Shown here: piece after piece, positions 50,201 to 60,490 of the stretch
Numbering within the stretch: the first letter of the stretch is position 1
Layout of the letters: each line of letters starts with the position of its first letter
Source: Pachypanchax playfairii
Taxonomy: Eukaryota; Chordata; Actinopteri; Cyprinodontiformes; Aplocheilidae
NCBI GenBank assembly: GCA_006937955.1
Contig: SSNP01000040.1
Coordinates: 434,001-498,000, forward strand
Length of the DNA stretch: 64,000 nt
Reading direction: 5' to 3'
Translations under genes and position numbers: made by a program
The notes under the pieces: model-generated
What the model saw: only the letters and a program-made list of their open reading frames with translations
What the model was told of the DNA's origin: nothing
Databases searched by the model: none

Positions 50201-51695
50201 GCTTCGTTGTTACATCATTGTGGCCGAGCATCTGAATTTTTGGTGTAATCTGAACCCAAAACAGAAGACCAGAAGGTGTCTTCTTTACTCAGATGAAATA
50301 ATGCACAGACCAAGCAGGTTTGTGTTCTCCTTGGTCTACATCCATGGAATCCAGTGATCGGCCGTGTATTTCCCAGCTACACCTTCAGTGGCACGTATGA
50401 ATCAATCCACCCCTTAAAAACTACTTCATGGCTGTAAAAACCTTCTTATGCATAAATGCAGCAGAAATAAATCGTGTAGCCACAATAAATGTCTTTACTG
50501 AAGAAACAAACCAAACGGGTGCACGAGTCAACTGCAAAAAAAGAAAAGGTTGCTGCTGATGCATAAAACCCCTCAATAATAACCTCATAAATCTGTAATA
50601 TTATTTAGGAAAATAGCAACATTTTACTCACCAAAATGTTGGATTATTTGTAGACAAAATCTCTTCTTTTTTCCTCTTAAAGAGTTCAGTTACTCAGGTG
50701 TGCAGATTATCTTCAGCTCTATCGATAAGTCAGGATTTCCTGACATTTTAACGATGTCCAGCTTTTCTTAAAAATGGATTTGACAATAAATCTGCAGCCA
50801 AATCCTTTTCTTCTCCTTCAGAAATTGTGAGTTAACAAAACAGCTGTTAAATCACCACAACAGTATTTTTATTTGTGCATGTCGCTCAGGATCTGCTACC
50901 AGCTCTGATTTGCTCTCTGACTGTCCAATCAAAAGGTGTCAACAGGCTGACATCACCATACGCCTGCTGGCAGGCCTGGATGTCCCAAACTCAAAATCTG
51001 ATTGGTTGAAACAACAGATGTGATTGTGAAGGCCTCCACGCAGAGTTCTTGGACTTTAATTCTTTCTGCCAACAAGTGATGGCTGAAATGTGATTGGTTA
51101 AATGCTTTAATATGAAAATAAGTGTCTAGAAGCACCTTTAAATTATTTCCTGTCAGAAGAAATTATGTAAAAAAAATTCCTTTAACTCTAATAATGTGTG
51201 AATAATTCTGAGCGTATCTGTATATATAGTTTAATCAGCTGAAACTAATTTCCCCTTCCATGTTTCTTCTTTATATTCATTCCAATAACTAAATTATTAG
51301 GATAGTTTTAGCTTTTTTATTGTATTTCTGAACAAAGAATAAAAAAAAAAGTTTGTACAGAAAAGTTAAAACTTTTAAGTTTAATTGTTTGACACATTTT
51401 ACAGGCCACAGATTGTTTGAAAGCTGTTTGCAGATTTCAAAAGAAGAGGTTTTTTTAAGGTTTAGTGAGTCAAAATGTGATCAGTAAGAATCTACCTGCT
51501 GTTTTTCTAAGTGTCAATAAGACACAGAACTTTAAAAGGCTGTGTGAGGAGATGTTAATGCACGTTTGACCTTTTTTCTGATTTTTAGTGGTTCTGAGTA
51601 CGCTGCGTCAGCTGAGCACAACCACATCCATCCTGACCGATCCCTCCCTCCTTCCTAAAGAAGCCATGGAAGCCGTCACGCACACAGACGTGTAG
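38203..51695 (+). CDS. mlxip: MLX-interacting protein (MondoA), 17 exons, 838 aa
   Basis: Glucose-6-phosphate-responsive bHLH-Zip factor that pairs with MLX. Exons: 38203-38525, 41083-41189, 41690-41775, 41932-42021, 42109-42150, 43271-43511, 43604-43693, 43857-43951, 44604-45159, 45723-45796, 45900-46005, 46100-46209, 46374-46481, 46572-46699, 47649-47772, 49232-49361, 51589-51695; in frame to TAG. Mondo conserved regions are present: IIHSGHFMVSSPH (46-58), KLFECMTLAYSGKLVSPKWK, NNAIWRAWYMQ, REYHKWRTYFKKR and GNADMIQPGLIPLQPNLDFM. The middle is Ser/Pro-rich. The basic region (H646, E650, R654) leads into a zipper (LQQERQQMQEEVKRLREEI) and the C-terminal dimerisation/localisation domain (TRTLQNWKFW). 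The HPPKKGYDFDTVNKQTCQTY block identifies MondoA rather than ChREBP. Residue 655 is Ser where I recall Phe in the family. Human MLXIP has 919 aa. Confidence 0.96.
40020..40020. other. Undetermined base (n) in mlxip intron 1
   Basis: The only ambiguous base in the window; it marks a local assembly or read-quality problem in a stretch with no recognised feature. Confidence 0.95.
43557..43576. repeat. (TA)n microsatellite in mlxip intron 6
   Basis: Short TA run immediately upstream of exon 7. Confidence 0.8.
46876..47501. mobile_element. Palindromic TTAA-flanked non-autonomous DNA transposon (foldback MITE) in mlxip intron 14
   Basis: The element begins AGGAGAACGCCCG (46880) and ends CGGGCGTTCTCCT (47497), flanked on both sides by TTAA (46876-46879, 47498-47501). 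The arms match in inverted order over roughly 250 bp (for example TCTCGTTTATTGGCGTTTAG on the right against its complement on the left; ATGAGCGCAGGATTC near the centre). They leave a loop of about 70-100 bp. No transposase ORF. TTAA target sites fit Kolobok or piggyBac superfamilies; Kolobok seems likelier. Confidence 0.88.
49890..50400. repeat. Degenerate dispersed repeat in mlxip intron 16
   Basis: Contains CCTGAGCTTTAGCTCCTTTC, CTATAGAGTTCACGTCTGGG, GTGTTTTGGGTCATTGACAT and GACTGTAGGGATGCTGCTCT in an order I recognise from a widespread fish interspersed repeat. Heavily mutated; family not assigned. Confidence 0.5.
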
Positions 51696-52458
51696 TCTCA
51701 GGAGCCGAGGTGACGCATACGCCGTCTGAACATTTTAGACATCGGTCATTTGGATAAAAGACCTTGAGGAAGGTTCATCGTGTCTTCCATAGAGAACTGT
51801 AAAAACCCTACATGCTACATGAGACTGGATTATTTTCTCTGAATGTAACATTCATACATTTGTTCTGTTGTACGCCGACCGATGAAGATGATGCAGTAAC
51901 TTTTCACCTGCTGCAGGTGATGATGCTCTAAACACTTTAATGGAAGCTGGTACTCAAAACTAAACACATTCAAATAGTTTTCTGTTAAAAAAGGGACATT
52001 TTGGTTGAACTCCAGATGTGTTTTTCTTTTTTTACCCTGAGATAAATGTGAGGATATTTTTCATGTAAGTTGTAGTTTTATTGTAGGCGCTTTAAAAAAC
52101 CGGTCAGGTCATGTCGATCAGTCAGTACTAGATGAAAGTTTTACTCAGGTGATGTTAGTAATCATCTTGTAGTTTATCCTCCCAGTCTGAATGTCTAAGT
52201 TTTACTTGCTCTGCCCGTTTCTTCAGACTTTTAAAGTCAAAACACACAACATAGTATTTTTTTCTTGCAAACACACAAGCTTGTAGAGTTTCATGCAACA
52301 ACACGATGGAGACAAACTGTCTTCAGCTCTCACAGGGAGCAACACTGACAAAACAAATCAGTCCAGATGATCTATAATTATATATAGTGTTACAGTCTTT
52401 TTGTTATTCTTTTTGGTCACTCAGGGCTACACTACTGTGTAAGATTGTTTCTCATCTT

Positions 52459-52464
52459 AATAAA
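52459..52464 (+). terminator. Candidate polyadenylation signal of mlxip
   Basis: AATAAA 764 bp after the stop. Others occur near 53090-53110, so the 3' UTR may extend to about 1.4 kb. The region 51696-53640 otherwise shows only 3' UTR-like AT-rich sequence. Confidence 0.45.
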
Positions 52465-53647
52465 TAAGTAGAACGACATGTTTTCTACAAGGTACAAGCT
52501 GCATCACATGATTTACACACTAATTCATTCTCAGACAAGCTGAACAAAAGCCATATGAAAGAGATTCTTCATCTATAAAAGTGGATTACAGACTTTCGAT
52601 GAAGTCGACGGCTTCAGAGTAAAACATGCAGATTTTTCTGGCTCATGTCAGCTTCAAGCTCAAAGTGTCCTTACCTGCAGTCGCTGCAGGCTGGTGTCTT
52701 CTATTCTTGTTTTTAACTCGTCACTCCTCAAGCAAACCCAGATTTATTTTTTTTTTGGCCTGTACATTTTTTTATTTTGTTTTTGAAGTGGGCTGAGTTT
52801 ACAGAAGCAAAAGGCCCAGTTTCTACTGGGTGAATGTGCCTGTTTTAGAATGCAGTCTTTTATTTTGTAGGCTCCAAGTGTCTTTTAATAGGAGCTCTCG
52901 CGCCTTTTGTAACATGATTACAGTGTCAGAGATTTGACAAAAACAAGTGAACAAAGCATCGATCAAAATTGAACCTTCTAAAAGTGAAAACTGTGAGTCA
53001 AAATGTAGCAGGTCAAATATTTAAAACTTCCAACACTCTGTAACGGATCGTTCTTTTCCTCTCTCTGCAAATACCAAGAAAATTTAAAATAAAACTTCAG
53101 GATATAAATAAAGTCATTATGTTTTTAATGATTCAATGATTTAACAATATCTACAAAATTTGTATTTCTTACATAATATTTGGAACATATAAGTAATTGT
53201 ACAAAAAGGACAAAAATAAAAGGTTACATGAAGACTTTAAAAAGTCATTAGTACTTTAAAATAATTATTTTCTATTTAAAGAACAAACAAAGTGAATGCA
53301 GCAGTTGCAAGAAGAAGCAACAGTTTTTTGTGTTGACTTCTGAAAAAGCTCATGTGATTTTTTTTCACATTTGGTCATTTCTAAAATTCTTCTTGCACCT
53401 CGTTCTGGTTTTCAAATTTTCTTTGTCGTTTCTGTGCGAGTGTATTTGGACAGTAAATCGTTGCAGGTGGGATCTGCATCTTCCCATGTTTCTACGTATG
53501 TGTGTGTTGTTTTTTTTAAAGGATGTTTTCTTATGCTGTGTTTGAGTTTTTCCAGGATCTCGCGTGTCGACATGCAAAATGTTTTTAAAAGCCTTAAACT
53601 GTTTGAGTCTCAATAAACACGATGTATTAAACTTTTGACTTTAGCAT

Positions 53648-53653
53648 TTTATT
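53648..53653 (-). terminator. Polyadenylation signal of cytokine-like gene A
   Basis: AATAAA on the minus strand about 95 nt after the stop. An ATTTA element (53680-53684) precedes it, as in unstable cytokine mRNAs. Confidence 0.55.
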
Positions 53654-53747
53654 TTGAAAAAATACCTTTTTGTTTTGAATAAATACAGTTTAGTGCATTA
53701 AGAATTCACTTTCAGTACATATCATTTATAGTTGCTTAAAGTAAATT

Positions 53748-54703
53748 TTAACACAACTGTCTTGGCTTAGAGCTGCTGAGTCTTTCCACCACCAGCTGCA
53801 GAAAACACTTAGCATAAATATAATAGTCCAGGTCCTGCTCGAAGCTGGGCAGGCTGCAGTTCTTAGGCTTGATCTCGCAGCCCAGTTGCTTCTCCACATC
53901 CTGCATATACTGGATGCTCACCGTGAGGTTGTCTGAGAGCTCAGGGATCTTGTCGGAGAACTTCTGCGTGTAGCAGCTGAGAGTGGAGATTGTGTTGGCG
54001 AGGAGGGGCTGCTGCTCCAAGCCGAGGAGCTCCGTCACGTTCAGGGAGCTGCAGGAGATGTTAGGGAGCAGGTCTGTGGCTTCCTGCTGGAAACAAAAAC
54101 TCTTTAGAAATGGATCTTACATAGTTTAGCTCATGATGAACTCACACATCATGTAATCACTGAATTGGATAAAAGCGCCTTTTTTTTTTTTTATTCAGAA
54201 AGAAATAATCACCTAAATGTAAATATTTAACTTTAACTAAATGACTTTAAAACCACTGATGCTCTCAACTGAGACTAAGAAACCCATTTACATCAAAAGT
54301 TAGTTTCAAAAACTTTGGAAAAATAAAATTTTTGCTTAATTATAAGGATTTTTAGGCTTTGATTGAATTAAATAAAGTCTCAGAACACTTACAAGGTGGC
54401 ACCACGCCGTCCGTATCACCCCTTGTATCAGTTTGATGGTGGCTTTCACAGCCTCGCTTGCTCTGTTCCCGACAGGCTGGCAGGATGCTTGCACAATAAG
54501 CATGCTCACCAAGATAAGGACTACAGCAGAGACGGGAAAGAGCACAGAGGAGATAATTCAATCTGAATGCACATGCACACGTGCACTGAGTGCATTTTTG
54601 GTGTTTCTCAACTTTGCAGAAATACAATTGCAGCTAGTTAAAAAACAGACTCAGCAGGGAGATTAATCTGTAATAAAGAATTCTTACCAGCACGGAAATC
54701 CAT
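53748..54703 (-). CDS. Secreted four-helix cytokine-like protein A at the IL31 syntenic position, 3 exons, 160 aa
   Basis: Exons 54703-54688 (16 nt, phase 1), 54520-54393 (phase 0) and 54086-53748; frame closes at TAA. Residues 1-18 form a signal peptide (VLILVSMLIVQAS core), with cleavage near C19-Q20. Four amphipathic segments are plausible: 25-55, 72-96, 99-118 and 129-154. Four sequons are present (N57, N64, N101, N124) and mature cysteines at 46, 60, 86, 118, 125, 142 and 160. No match to a named cytokine could be proven by eye. The very short phase-1 first exon, long last exon and all-helical build resemble the LIF/OSM branch of the IL-6 family. The position, between mlxip and lrrc43 on the opposite strand, equals that of human IL31. 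Alternatives are the fish-specific cytokine M17 or another class I cytokine. It is likely induced and secreted by immune cells (inference). Confidence 0.82.
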
Positions 54704-54774
54704 GATGGCAGGTGTCTTCAGTCAACAGCAGACTCTGATGTGACACTTTGTGTCATTCATCTTTCTGAGACAAC

Positions 54775-54780
54775 TTTTAT
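54775..54780 (-). promoter_or_regulatory. TATA-like box of cytokine-like gene A
   Basis: ATAAAA on the minus strand, 72-77 bp upstream of the ATG. A GGGACTTTGA element (plus strand, 54782-54791) beside it is a weak kappaB-like match. Confidence 0.4.
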
Positions 54781-55794
54781 TGGGACTTTGAGATAAAAAT
54801 CTCAAACTTAATAAAACTTTCCTCTGCGTATGACTTTCGCAGGAAAAGCTGCATTTGACTCATTTTAAAAGTTTCTGGAGATTTGCACAAATTATACCTC
54901 CCAAAACAGAAAAATCTGATTAAATGCAAATGAGTGTTAATTAGTATGTAGAGTATTAAAGGGTCTGATGTAGTTTAAATAACCTTCAAATGGATACGAT
55001 GATGTAATACAGTAAATGAAGGAGTGTTTGACCGAAAATTAAATTAAAACACATATATCATGCAGATGTGTCATCTGGAGCTTTTTTTTTCAGCTACTTT
55101 TACTCAGAGCTTCAAAGGAAATGTCTCAATTCTTGTAGGTCAAAACAGGCAAGTTCCAAAGGTTCTCCAAAGGGGTTTTAAGAAGCGTAGAAAGTAAAAA
55201 TGAATCAGTATAAAAGTGGAATAAAGATGTTACTAAATCAATCAAAATTAAATAAATGTATCCAACTTGCACAATAAAAGTCTGGAGAGAAAAGTTTAAA
55301 CAGTATTTCATCTCTAATCAGCAAAGGCTGAAAACCACTAAAAACTTTGTCCCCTATTTTCAGCCTTGATTTAGAAATATCTAAAAGACATTAATTAGTA
55401 GACCCCTGCTGGAGTATAAAAGTAAAAAAACGTTGTAACACCACAAAAAAAATCCCATGGCAACAAGATCTGATATTTTAAACTGGATCCTGAAATAGAT
55501 TGTAGTCTGGTGTAAAGAGGACAGTACAGGTGTGACATGATCAGCTCATTTCTTTCCTGTCAGAAGTCAAGTGGTGGTAACATCGTCTTAAATTACCATG
55601 TCAAACTGATCTAAGATATAATGACCAAATGAGCTTTTGTTGTGGGAAAAAAAAGCTCATTTGCTGGTTTAATTCAAAGGCAGATTTTTTTTTTAAAAAG
55701 TCTTATAAATATCAGCACAAATCCAATAAATCATTAACATTTTTGTATCATTTTGTAAACATTCAGTTGTCCAAATCCAGTTGTTTCCATTTGT

Positions 55795-55985
55795 TCAGGT
55801 TAAGTGAGAACATTTAATCCAAGTTTGCATGTCTTTCAGGGTTTTGTCCGGTAGGCAGGTGGATCTAAACATCATCAGCTGAAACGGTGAAAGACTTGAT
55901 GCTTTTTGAAAATGGATCTCAATAAATACACAAACACAGAAAATGGGGCCTAATATGGAGCCCTGAGGTACCTCACTACCCATCT
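55795..55985 (-). mobile_element. Non-LTR reverse-transcriptase fragment
   Basis: The minus strand reads VPQGSILGPIF, the conserved block before the YADD site. About 30 codons later, in another frame, come SADDV and IHLPTGQNPERHANL, resembling YADDTQLYLP and downstream. Degenerate and frameshifted; lies between the two cytokine-like genes. Confidence 0.65.
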
Positions 55986-56614
55986 GAAGAATAACTTTCC
56001 AAATGAGAAGCGCAACATCAGCCAGATGTATAACAACTGGAATAATTTCATGTCAACCCTCCAGTCAGAATGTTTTGGATTGAAGGAAACAATCAGACCC
56101 GAAAGTACCAGAACAATAAAACGACTATAATCGAAATCTAGAAAGGAGCTTGTTAAAAAAAAAACTCACACAAAAATGTTTATGTGCTGTGATTTATGAC
56201 ATGTAATTTAATGATTGTGATGTATTTTAATAAAATACCCATCAAGAACTGCACATTACATGAATTTCGCTCCTTTGTAGTTTGTGTTCTGTTCATCTGT
56301 CCAGAGTCACGTAAATCCTGAACATGCTGCCAGTTTTTCCACAGACACACATAAGACCAAAAGCCATGTGTAAACACTCAGATCAGTGTACAGATTGCAG
56401 TTAACCTGACACGCATGTTTGTTGCCTGTAAGAAGGAACCAGAGTTCCCAGATCAAAGCTGTGTATGTACGAGGAAAATGTTTCAAATCCTCATCGAGAA
56501 GCTCAGAGTCAAACCAGTTAGGTGACAGTGGCAAACCACAGTGCAGCTTACCACATAAATCATCAAGGCTACAGTCCCAAAACAGCAAATATAGTTGACA
56601 AAGGAAGTTACATA

Positions 56615-56745
56615 TACAATTGAATAAATAAATAAATAAATAAATAGATCAATAAATAAATAAATAAATAAATAGGTACATACACACACACACACAAATA
56701 AATAAATAAATAAATAAATAGGTACATACACACACACACCTACAA
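56615..56745. repeat. Compound (AAAT)n / (CA)n microsatellite
   Basis: Two successive blocks of AAAT repeats, each followed by GGTACATACACACAC, so the block AAATAGGTACATAC plus CA is itself duplicated. Confidence 0.9.
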
Positions 56746-57031
56746 GTTTGTTTTGGTATCCTTATGGGGACCGTCCATTGACTTCCATTGATTTTAGTAA
56801 CTAGATTTATACCTAACCCAAACCCTTTTCCTAACCTTAACCATTACTGATCTATAACTAACCCTAAGACTAACTAAAACTCTATTCACACCATACCTAT
56901 AAACCTAACCCCTAACCCTAAAAAGGGGAGTCCCCCTCATGGGGACCAGGCTTCGGTCCCCACAAGAACCCTCGGACCCCAGAAAGATAGTAAAAGTCAG
57001 GAAACTGGTCCTCAGGAGGTCAGAAATACAA

Positions 57032-57110
<79 letters not shown>
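56746..57110 (-). repeat. Inverted single copy of the rfesd-intron repeat unit plus long (CA)n
   Basis: 56746-57035 is the reverse complement of the 21895-type unit, with very few differences (CTGAGGACCAG for CTGGGGACCCG). It is followed by a (CA)n tract of about 75 bp to 57110. It lies directly next to the 3' end of cytokine-like gene B, with AAAT runs on both outer sides. Confidence 0.95.
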
Positions 57111-57112
<2 letters not shown>

Positions 57113-57158
57113 TAAATAAATAGTATAAATAAATTACTCCAGGTTGTTTTTATGGATG

Positions 57159-58482
57159 TTAGGTAATGTTGCAGGTCTCCAAGTCCAGGAATTTTTCTGT
57201 CCATTTTCTGGAAAAGTAAATGATCCGGAGGACAAATTCTTTCTTGGCATAATCACTTAAAGTCGGTGTTTGTCTCTTGCATCCTTCCAGATCAACGGGT
57301 TCATTGTAAAATGTTTTCCTGACTTGTTTTTGAAACCAACCCTGAAATGCCTTCACATTATCTCTGATCCCAGAGTGATTCAGAGCAGGACTCTTGTTGA
57401 GTTCTGGCAGCTGATTTTTGAGGTAGAAGTTGATGGCACACATAGATTCCCTGGTTTTTGGATCACTAGTGTTTCCTACAGGAAAAGTTATTCCATCAAG
57501 TGGCTCCAAAGTTTCCTCTCTGTATGCTTTTGGTACTTCTGCGAAGAGATGAATCTGTGGAGGAAACAGGAGCAATTATCACAAAGGCAAAAGCTGCAAC
57601 ACACGACACATGACATCATTATTATTATTTAAATCATGAGTTTAAACAGCTTCTTCCAGCTGCAGTCACAATAATTCATCTTGTCAAACATGAGCATCAC
57701 GTGGTTTTGAGTTCTGACTTCTAATACTTTGTTTCCGAGGAACTGAACTTGAGTTGTGTGAACACATAACCAACAAGTTAAAAACCATTTTTAAATTAAA
57801 TCTTTAATTACTAACCTGCAGCTTATAAAAAAAACTGTTTTTTTTAATTGTTCAATTGATTAAAAGTCTGACACAAAATAGTATTTAGTATAAAACACAA
57901 TGAATGATTCTCAGTTAAATATTAGCAAAAAACTGGTCATACAATAGAGGATAAGATGATGAAATGAAGCAGCCAAAGTCCCCCCAAAAAATCTGAAAGA
58001 ACCCATAAAAAACCCTGAAGAACCATCAATCAAAACCACTTTAAAATACAGCAAGAAAGTCTTTGAAAAGAACGAGTTTGAAACTACTGCACAGCACCGT
58101 ATGCATGACAGGAACATTTGCACATCTTACTTACACTAATGTTTTCCGCCTTCATTAGATCACACAGACGGAACCCGAAAGACTTGCTTGGTTGGCAGAC
58201 TGTCAAGACGATGTGCATCATAATGAGGAAAGAAAGGAGCTCTGCAAACATTTCAACACAAAACACCTGATGCTGTCATCCGCATACAATCAAATGGAAC
58301 GGGAACCAATAAAAAAACAGGAAATTCACTACTTAGGAAGAAAAGCCACATTTCAAGGAAAATTTTTAAAAAATGTGAATATTTTTACTTCAGAAACTTC
58401 ATATATTTAACACACAGCCCTTGTTATTAACTGAAACAGTGGAGTTGTCAGTGAAATGCAGCTTACCTTTAACAAAAGACAT
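57159..58482 (-). CDS. Secreted helical cytokine-like protein B at the IL31 syntenic position, 3 exons, 172 aa
   Basis: Exons 58482-58467 (16 nt, phase 1), 58241-58135 (phase 0) and 57554-57159; frame closes at TAA. Exon 1 length and all phases equal those of gene A, though the sequences have diverged. Signal peptide about 1-21 (LLSFLIMMHIVLTV core), giving a mature start near CQPS (gene A has CQPV). Helical segments: about 30-60, 74-95, 102-123 and 139-166. Sequons at N39, N69, N94, N100 and N170; mature cysteines 32, 80, 133 and 169. No family was recognised with confidence. The tandem arrangement with A suggests an old duplicate. No canonical AATAAA was found before the repeat that abuts the 3' end. 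Head-to-head with lrrc43. Confidence 0.8.
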
Positions 58483-58536
58483 GATGTGATTTGTTTCCCT
58501 CTTTCTGAGTTAATGTTCTTCAACCAGCACTAACTG

Positions 58537-58544
58537 CTTATATA
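58537..58544 (-). promoter_or_regulatory. TATA box of cytokine-like gene B
   Basis: TATATAAG on the minus strand, 55-62 bp upstream of the ATG. A proper TATA box, unlike the housekeeping neighbours. Confidence 0.65.
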
Positions 58545-58548
58545 GTCT

Positions 58549-58556
58549 ATTGCAAC
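58549..58556 (-). promoter_or_regulatory. C/EBP-like site upstream of the gene B TATA box
   Basis: ATTGCAAC on the plus strand (GTTGCAAT on the transcribed strand) is close to the C/EBP (NF-IL6) half-site TTGCAAT, directly upstream of the TATA box. Confidence 0.35.
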
Positions 58557-58651
58557 GTGGGATTTTTTTTCTGCATGCCATCAGCTGGTTGATGACGCCA
58601 TTGTGGCATTATCGTTCAAGAAATCTCTTTGTAGATGTTTCTTTTTTGCAG

Positions 58652-58750
58652 TTGTAGGACAGTGTTTTACCACAGTGGTTTATTATGAGGAGGCAGTGCA
58701 AACTGCCACAGAGTTATCGATGGATGCCATCGTGAGCCTGAAACTGTCTG
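58652..58750 (+). other. Exon-like open segment of unknown origin
   Basis: A textbook polypyrimidine tract and acceptor (TTTCTTTTTTGCAG) precede a 99-nt segment with an open frame (VGQCFTTVVYYEEAVQ and on) ending at a donor (CTG|GTAAGG). No partner exon or family was recognised. It may be an untranslated exon, a relic or chance. Confidence 0.25.
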
Positions 58751-59464
58751 GTAAGGTTTAAACTCTGTGAGACACAATTTTTTTACTTAAAAACTGACAG
58801 ATTGTGACTTTATCTTTGTTGTGATGCTCTGAAAATATTTAAAGATGATGAATAAACTGTTGCAGTTTACCTGGTGTGACTTTGTTTTTGAATTTAAACA
58901 CCAGATTTGCACATTCTGGATTCATTCTCGTGGATTTCGTTTTCCATGACGCCATGACAGACAATAACGTTGCCCAAATTTGGGTTAATGAGTAATAAAT
59001 AAAGCTACATTTCCTTGGAACTCAGGTTTTGTCAGTTCCTCCAGGCCAGTATCTCTTCTCGTTCGATAAATTACAAGCCGCAGGAAGATTTCATGACAGC
59101 CACAGATATGAGTTACTTATTTAATATTTCGCAATATTAATTGTATTTCTTTTGGAGTATTTTATTTTGAATACTGTATCACAGCTCCATTAAAGCCCTC
59201 AATGCATAAAGAGTTTATTTTCAACATTCGACAGGTGAATTTTTAAAAACCCCGTCTCTAAAAAAACACAACTCCACTCAGAGTGTAAGAGATATAACTG
59301 TGTAAACAAAGTGTCTGATAAGCACATATGTAAACCTCTCAGGTGTGTTGATGATAAACAGGAAACAACGAGTGGAAAAAACAACAAAAGCACAAAACAA
59401 TAGAAGTGAGAGAAGAGACCGACGTTTCCTGGTGGAGGAGAAAATCAGTCTGTTATTATCTGTT

Positions 59465-59625
59465 ATTTTATCACACCTGGACAGGTCATCAGTTCATCAC
59501 ATAGAGACAAACACACACAGAGTACATGCAAACTACACACAGAAAAGCCCTGAGTTTCAAACCCAGGAACTTCTTCCTGAAGTGAACATCGCAACCACCT
59601 GCACCACCGTGCAGGTCTCAAATAC
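59465..59625. repeat. Dispersed teleost repeat upstream of lrrc43
   Basis: Contains GGACAGGTCATCAGTTCATC, ACATGCAAACTACACACAGA, CAAACCCAGGAACTTCTTCC and CTGCACCACCGTGCAG, the order of the same common fish repeat seen at 21205-21375. The rest of 58760-60390 shows no recognisable gene. Confidence 0.6.
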
Positions 59626-60395
59626 TAACAGCATGAATAAAAACTGATGCGGAACATGCATTAAAATCAAGTGGGGTTAAAACCTGCAAAATCCTGAAAA
59701 AAGGTGGACTTCTGTGAGCTGAATCTGGATCACAGCAGACTGGTTCTCGTGGAAATCTTTCCATGTGGTCTCTGAAACTCGTTTTGGATGCTAAAGAGTT
59801 TGTTAGATCTCAGTTTAAACATCAGCCCTGGTCAAATGGTGATAAAGCATCTCATCTCACTTCTCTGTTGTTTTCTTCTAAACACATTTTCTTTTTATCT
59901 TGGTATTTTACTTGGATAATAACTTAAATGTTATTTTTAAAGACATTATAAAGTGTCCAGGTTGTTTTTCTGGCTTGATATTTCAGTTTCTATCTTTTTT
60001 TTTTTTTTCAGGAAGACTTTGAACAAACCTTTTCTTCTAGTTTGTGTAAATTATGAACTAAAAATTTGCTCAGTTTTAGTTTTCATGTGTGGTATTTTAA
60101 ACATGATTAATTACGTTTTGATTGTTATGTTTTGATCGGGGGTTTGTTTGTTTGTTAGCAGGACAACTCAAAAACTTTTGGCTGGATTTTGATGACATTT
60201 TCAGGAAATCAATTAGATTTTGGGGGTGATCCATATTACCGTCTGGATCCAGGAATTCTTTTAAGGATATAGACATAGTACTTTCTACAATATGTGCTGT
60301 ATGTCCAGCACTTATGCGCTACATAAATTCTATTTGTTACTGTATCAGGTGTTTCACTGCAGATTGTTTCAGGGCTCCTAAACAGAGCTCCAGCT

Positions 60396-60408
60396 GTTGC
60401 CGGGCAAC
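60396..60408. promoter_or_regulatory. RFX X-box of lrrc43
   Basis: GTTGCCGGGCAAC is a fully palindromic X-box (GTTGCC-G-GGCAAC) matching RYYNYY-N-RRNRAC. It lies 83 bp upstream of the lrrc43 ATG. RFX and FOXJ1 drive motile-cilia genes through such sites. Confidence 0.75.
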
Positions 60409-60490
60409 ATTTGTAAACAAACCATTGACCGTAAGATGATTAGCTGCTGTAGCGTCCACTTCTCTTTTTGTGTTGTATCGTCCCACAACA

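Noticed and set aside
49878..50231. 117-aa minus-strand frame in mlxip intron 16
   Set aside because: It covers a degenerate dispersed fish repeat; no protein family was recognised and the element is heavily mutated.
53748..54703. Naming gene A il31 outright
   Set aside because: Synteny, strand, exon number and size agree, but residue-level similarity could not be shown by eye; M17/LIF-type identity remains possible.
56905..57204. 99-aa minus-strand frame ending near cytokine gene B
   Set aside because: It is a translation of the (CA)n tract and inverted repeat copy and only overlaps the last bases of gene B.
59345..59647. 100-aa plus-strand frame upstream of lrrc43
   Set aside because: Most of it is a common fish interspersed repeat; it has no conserved domain.
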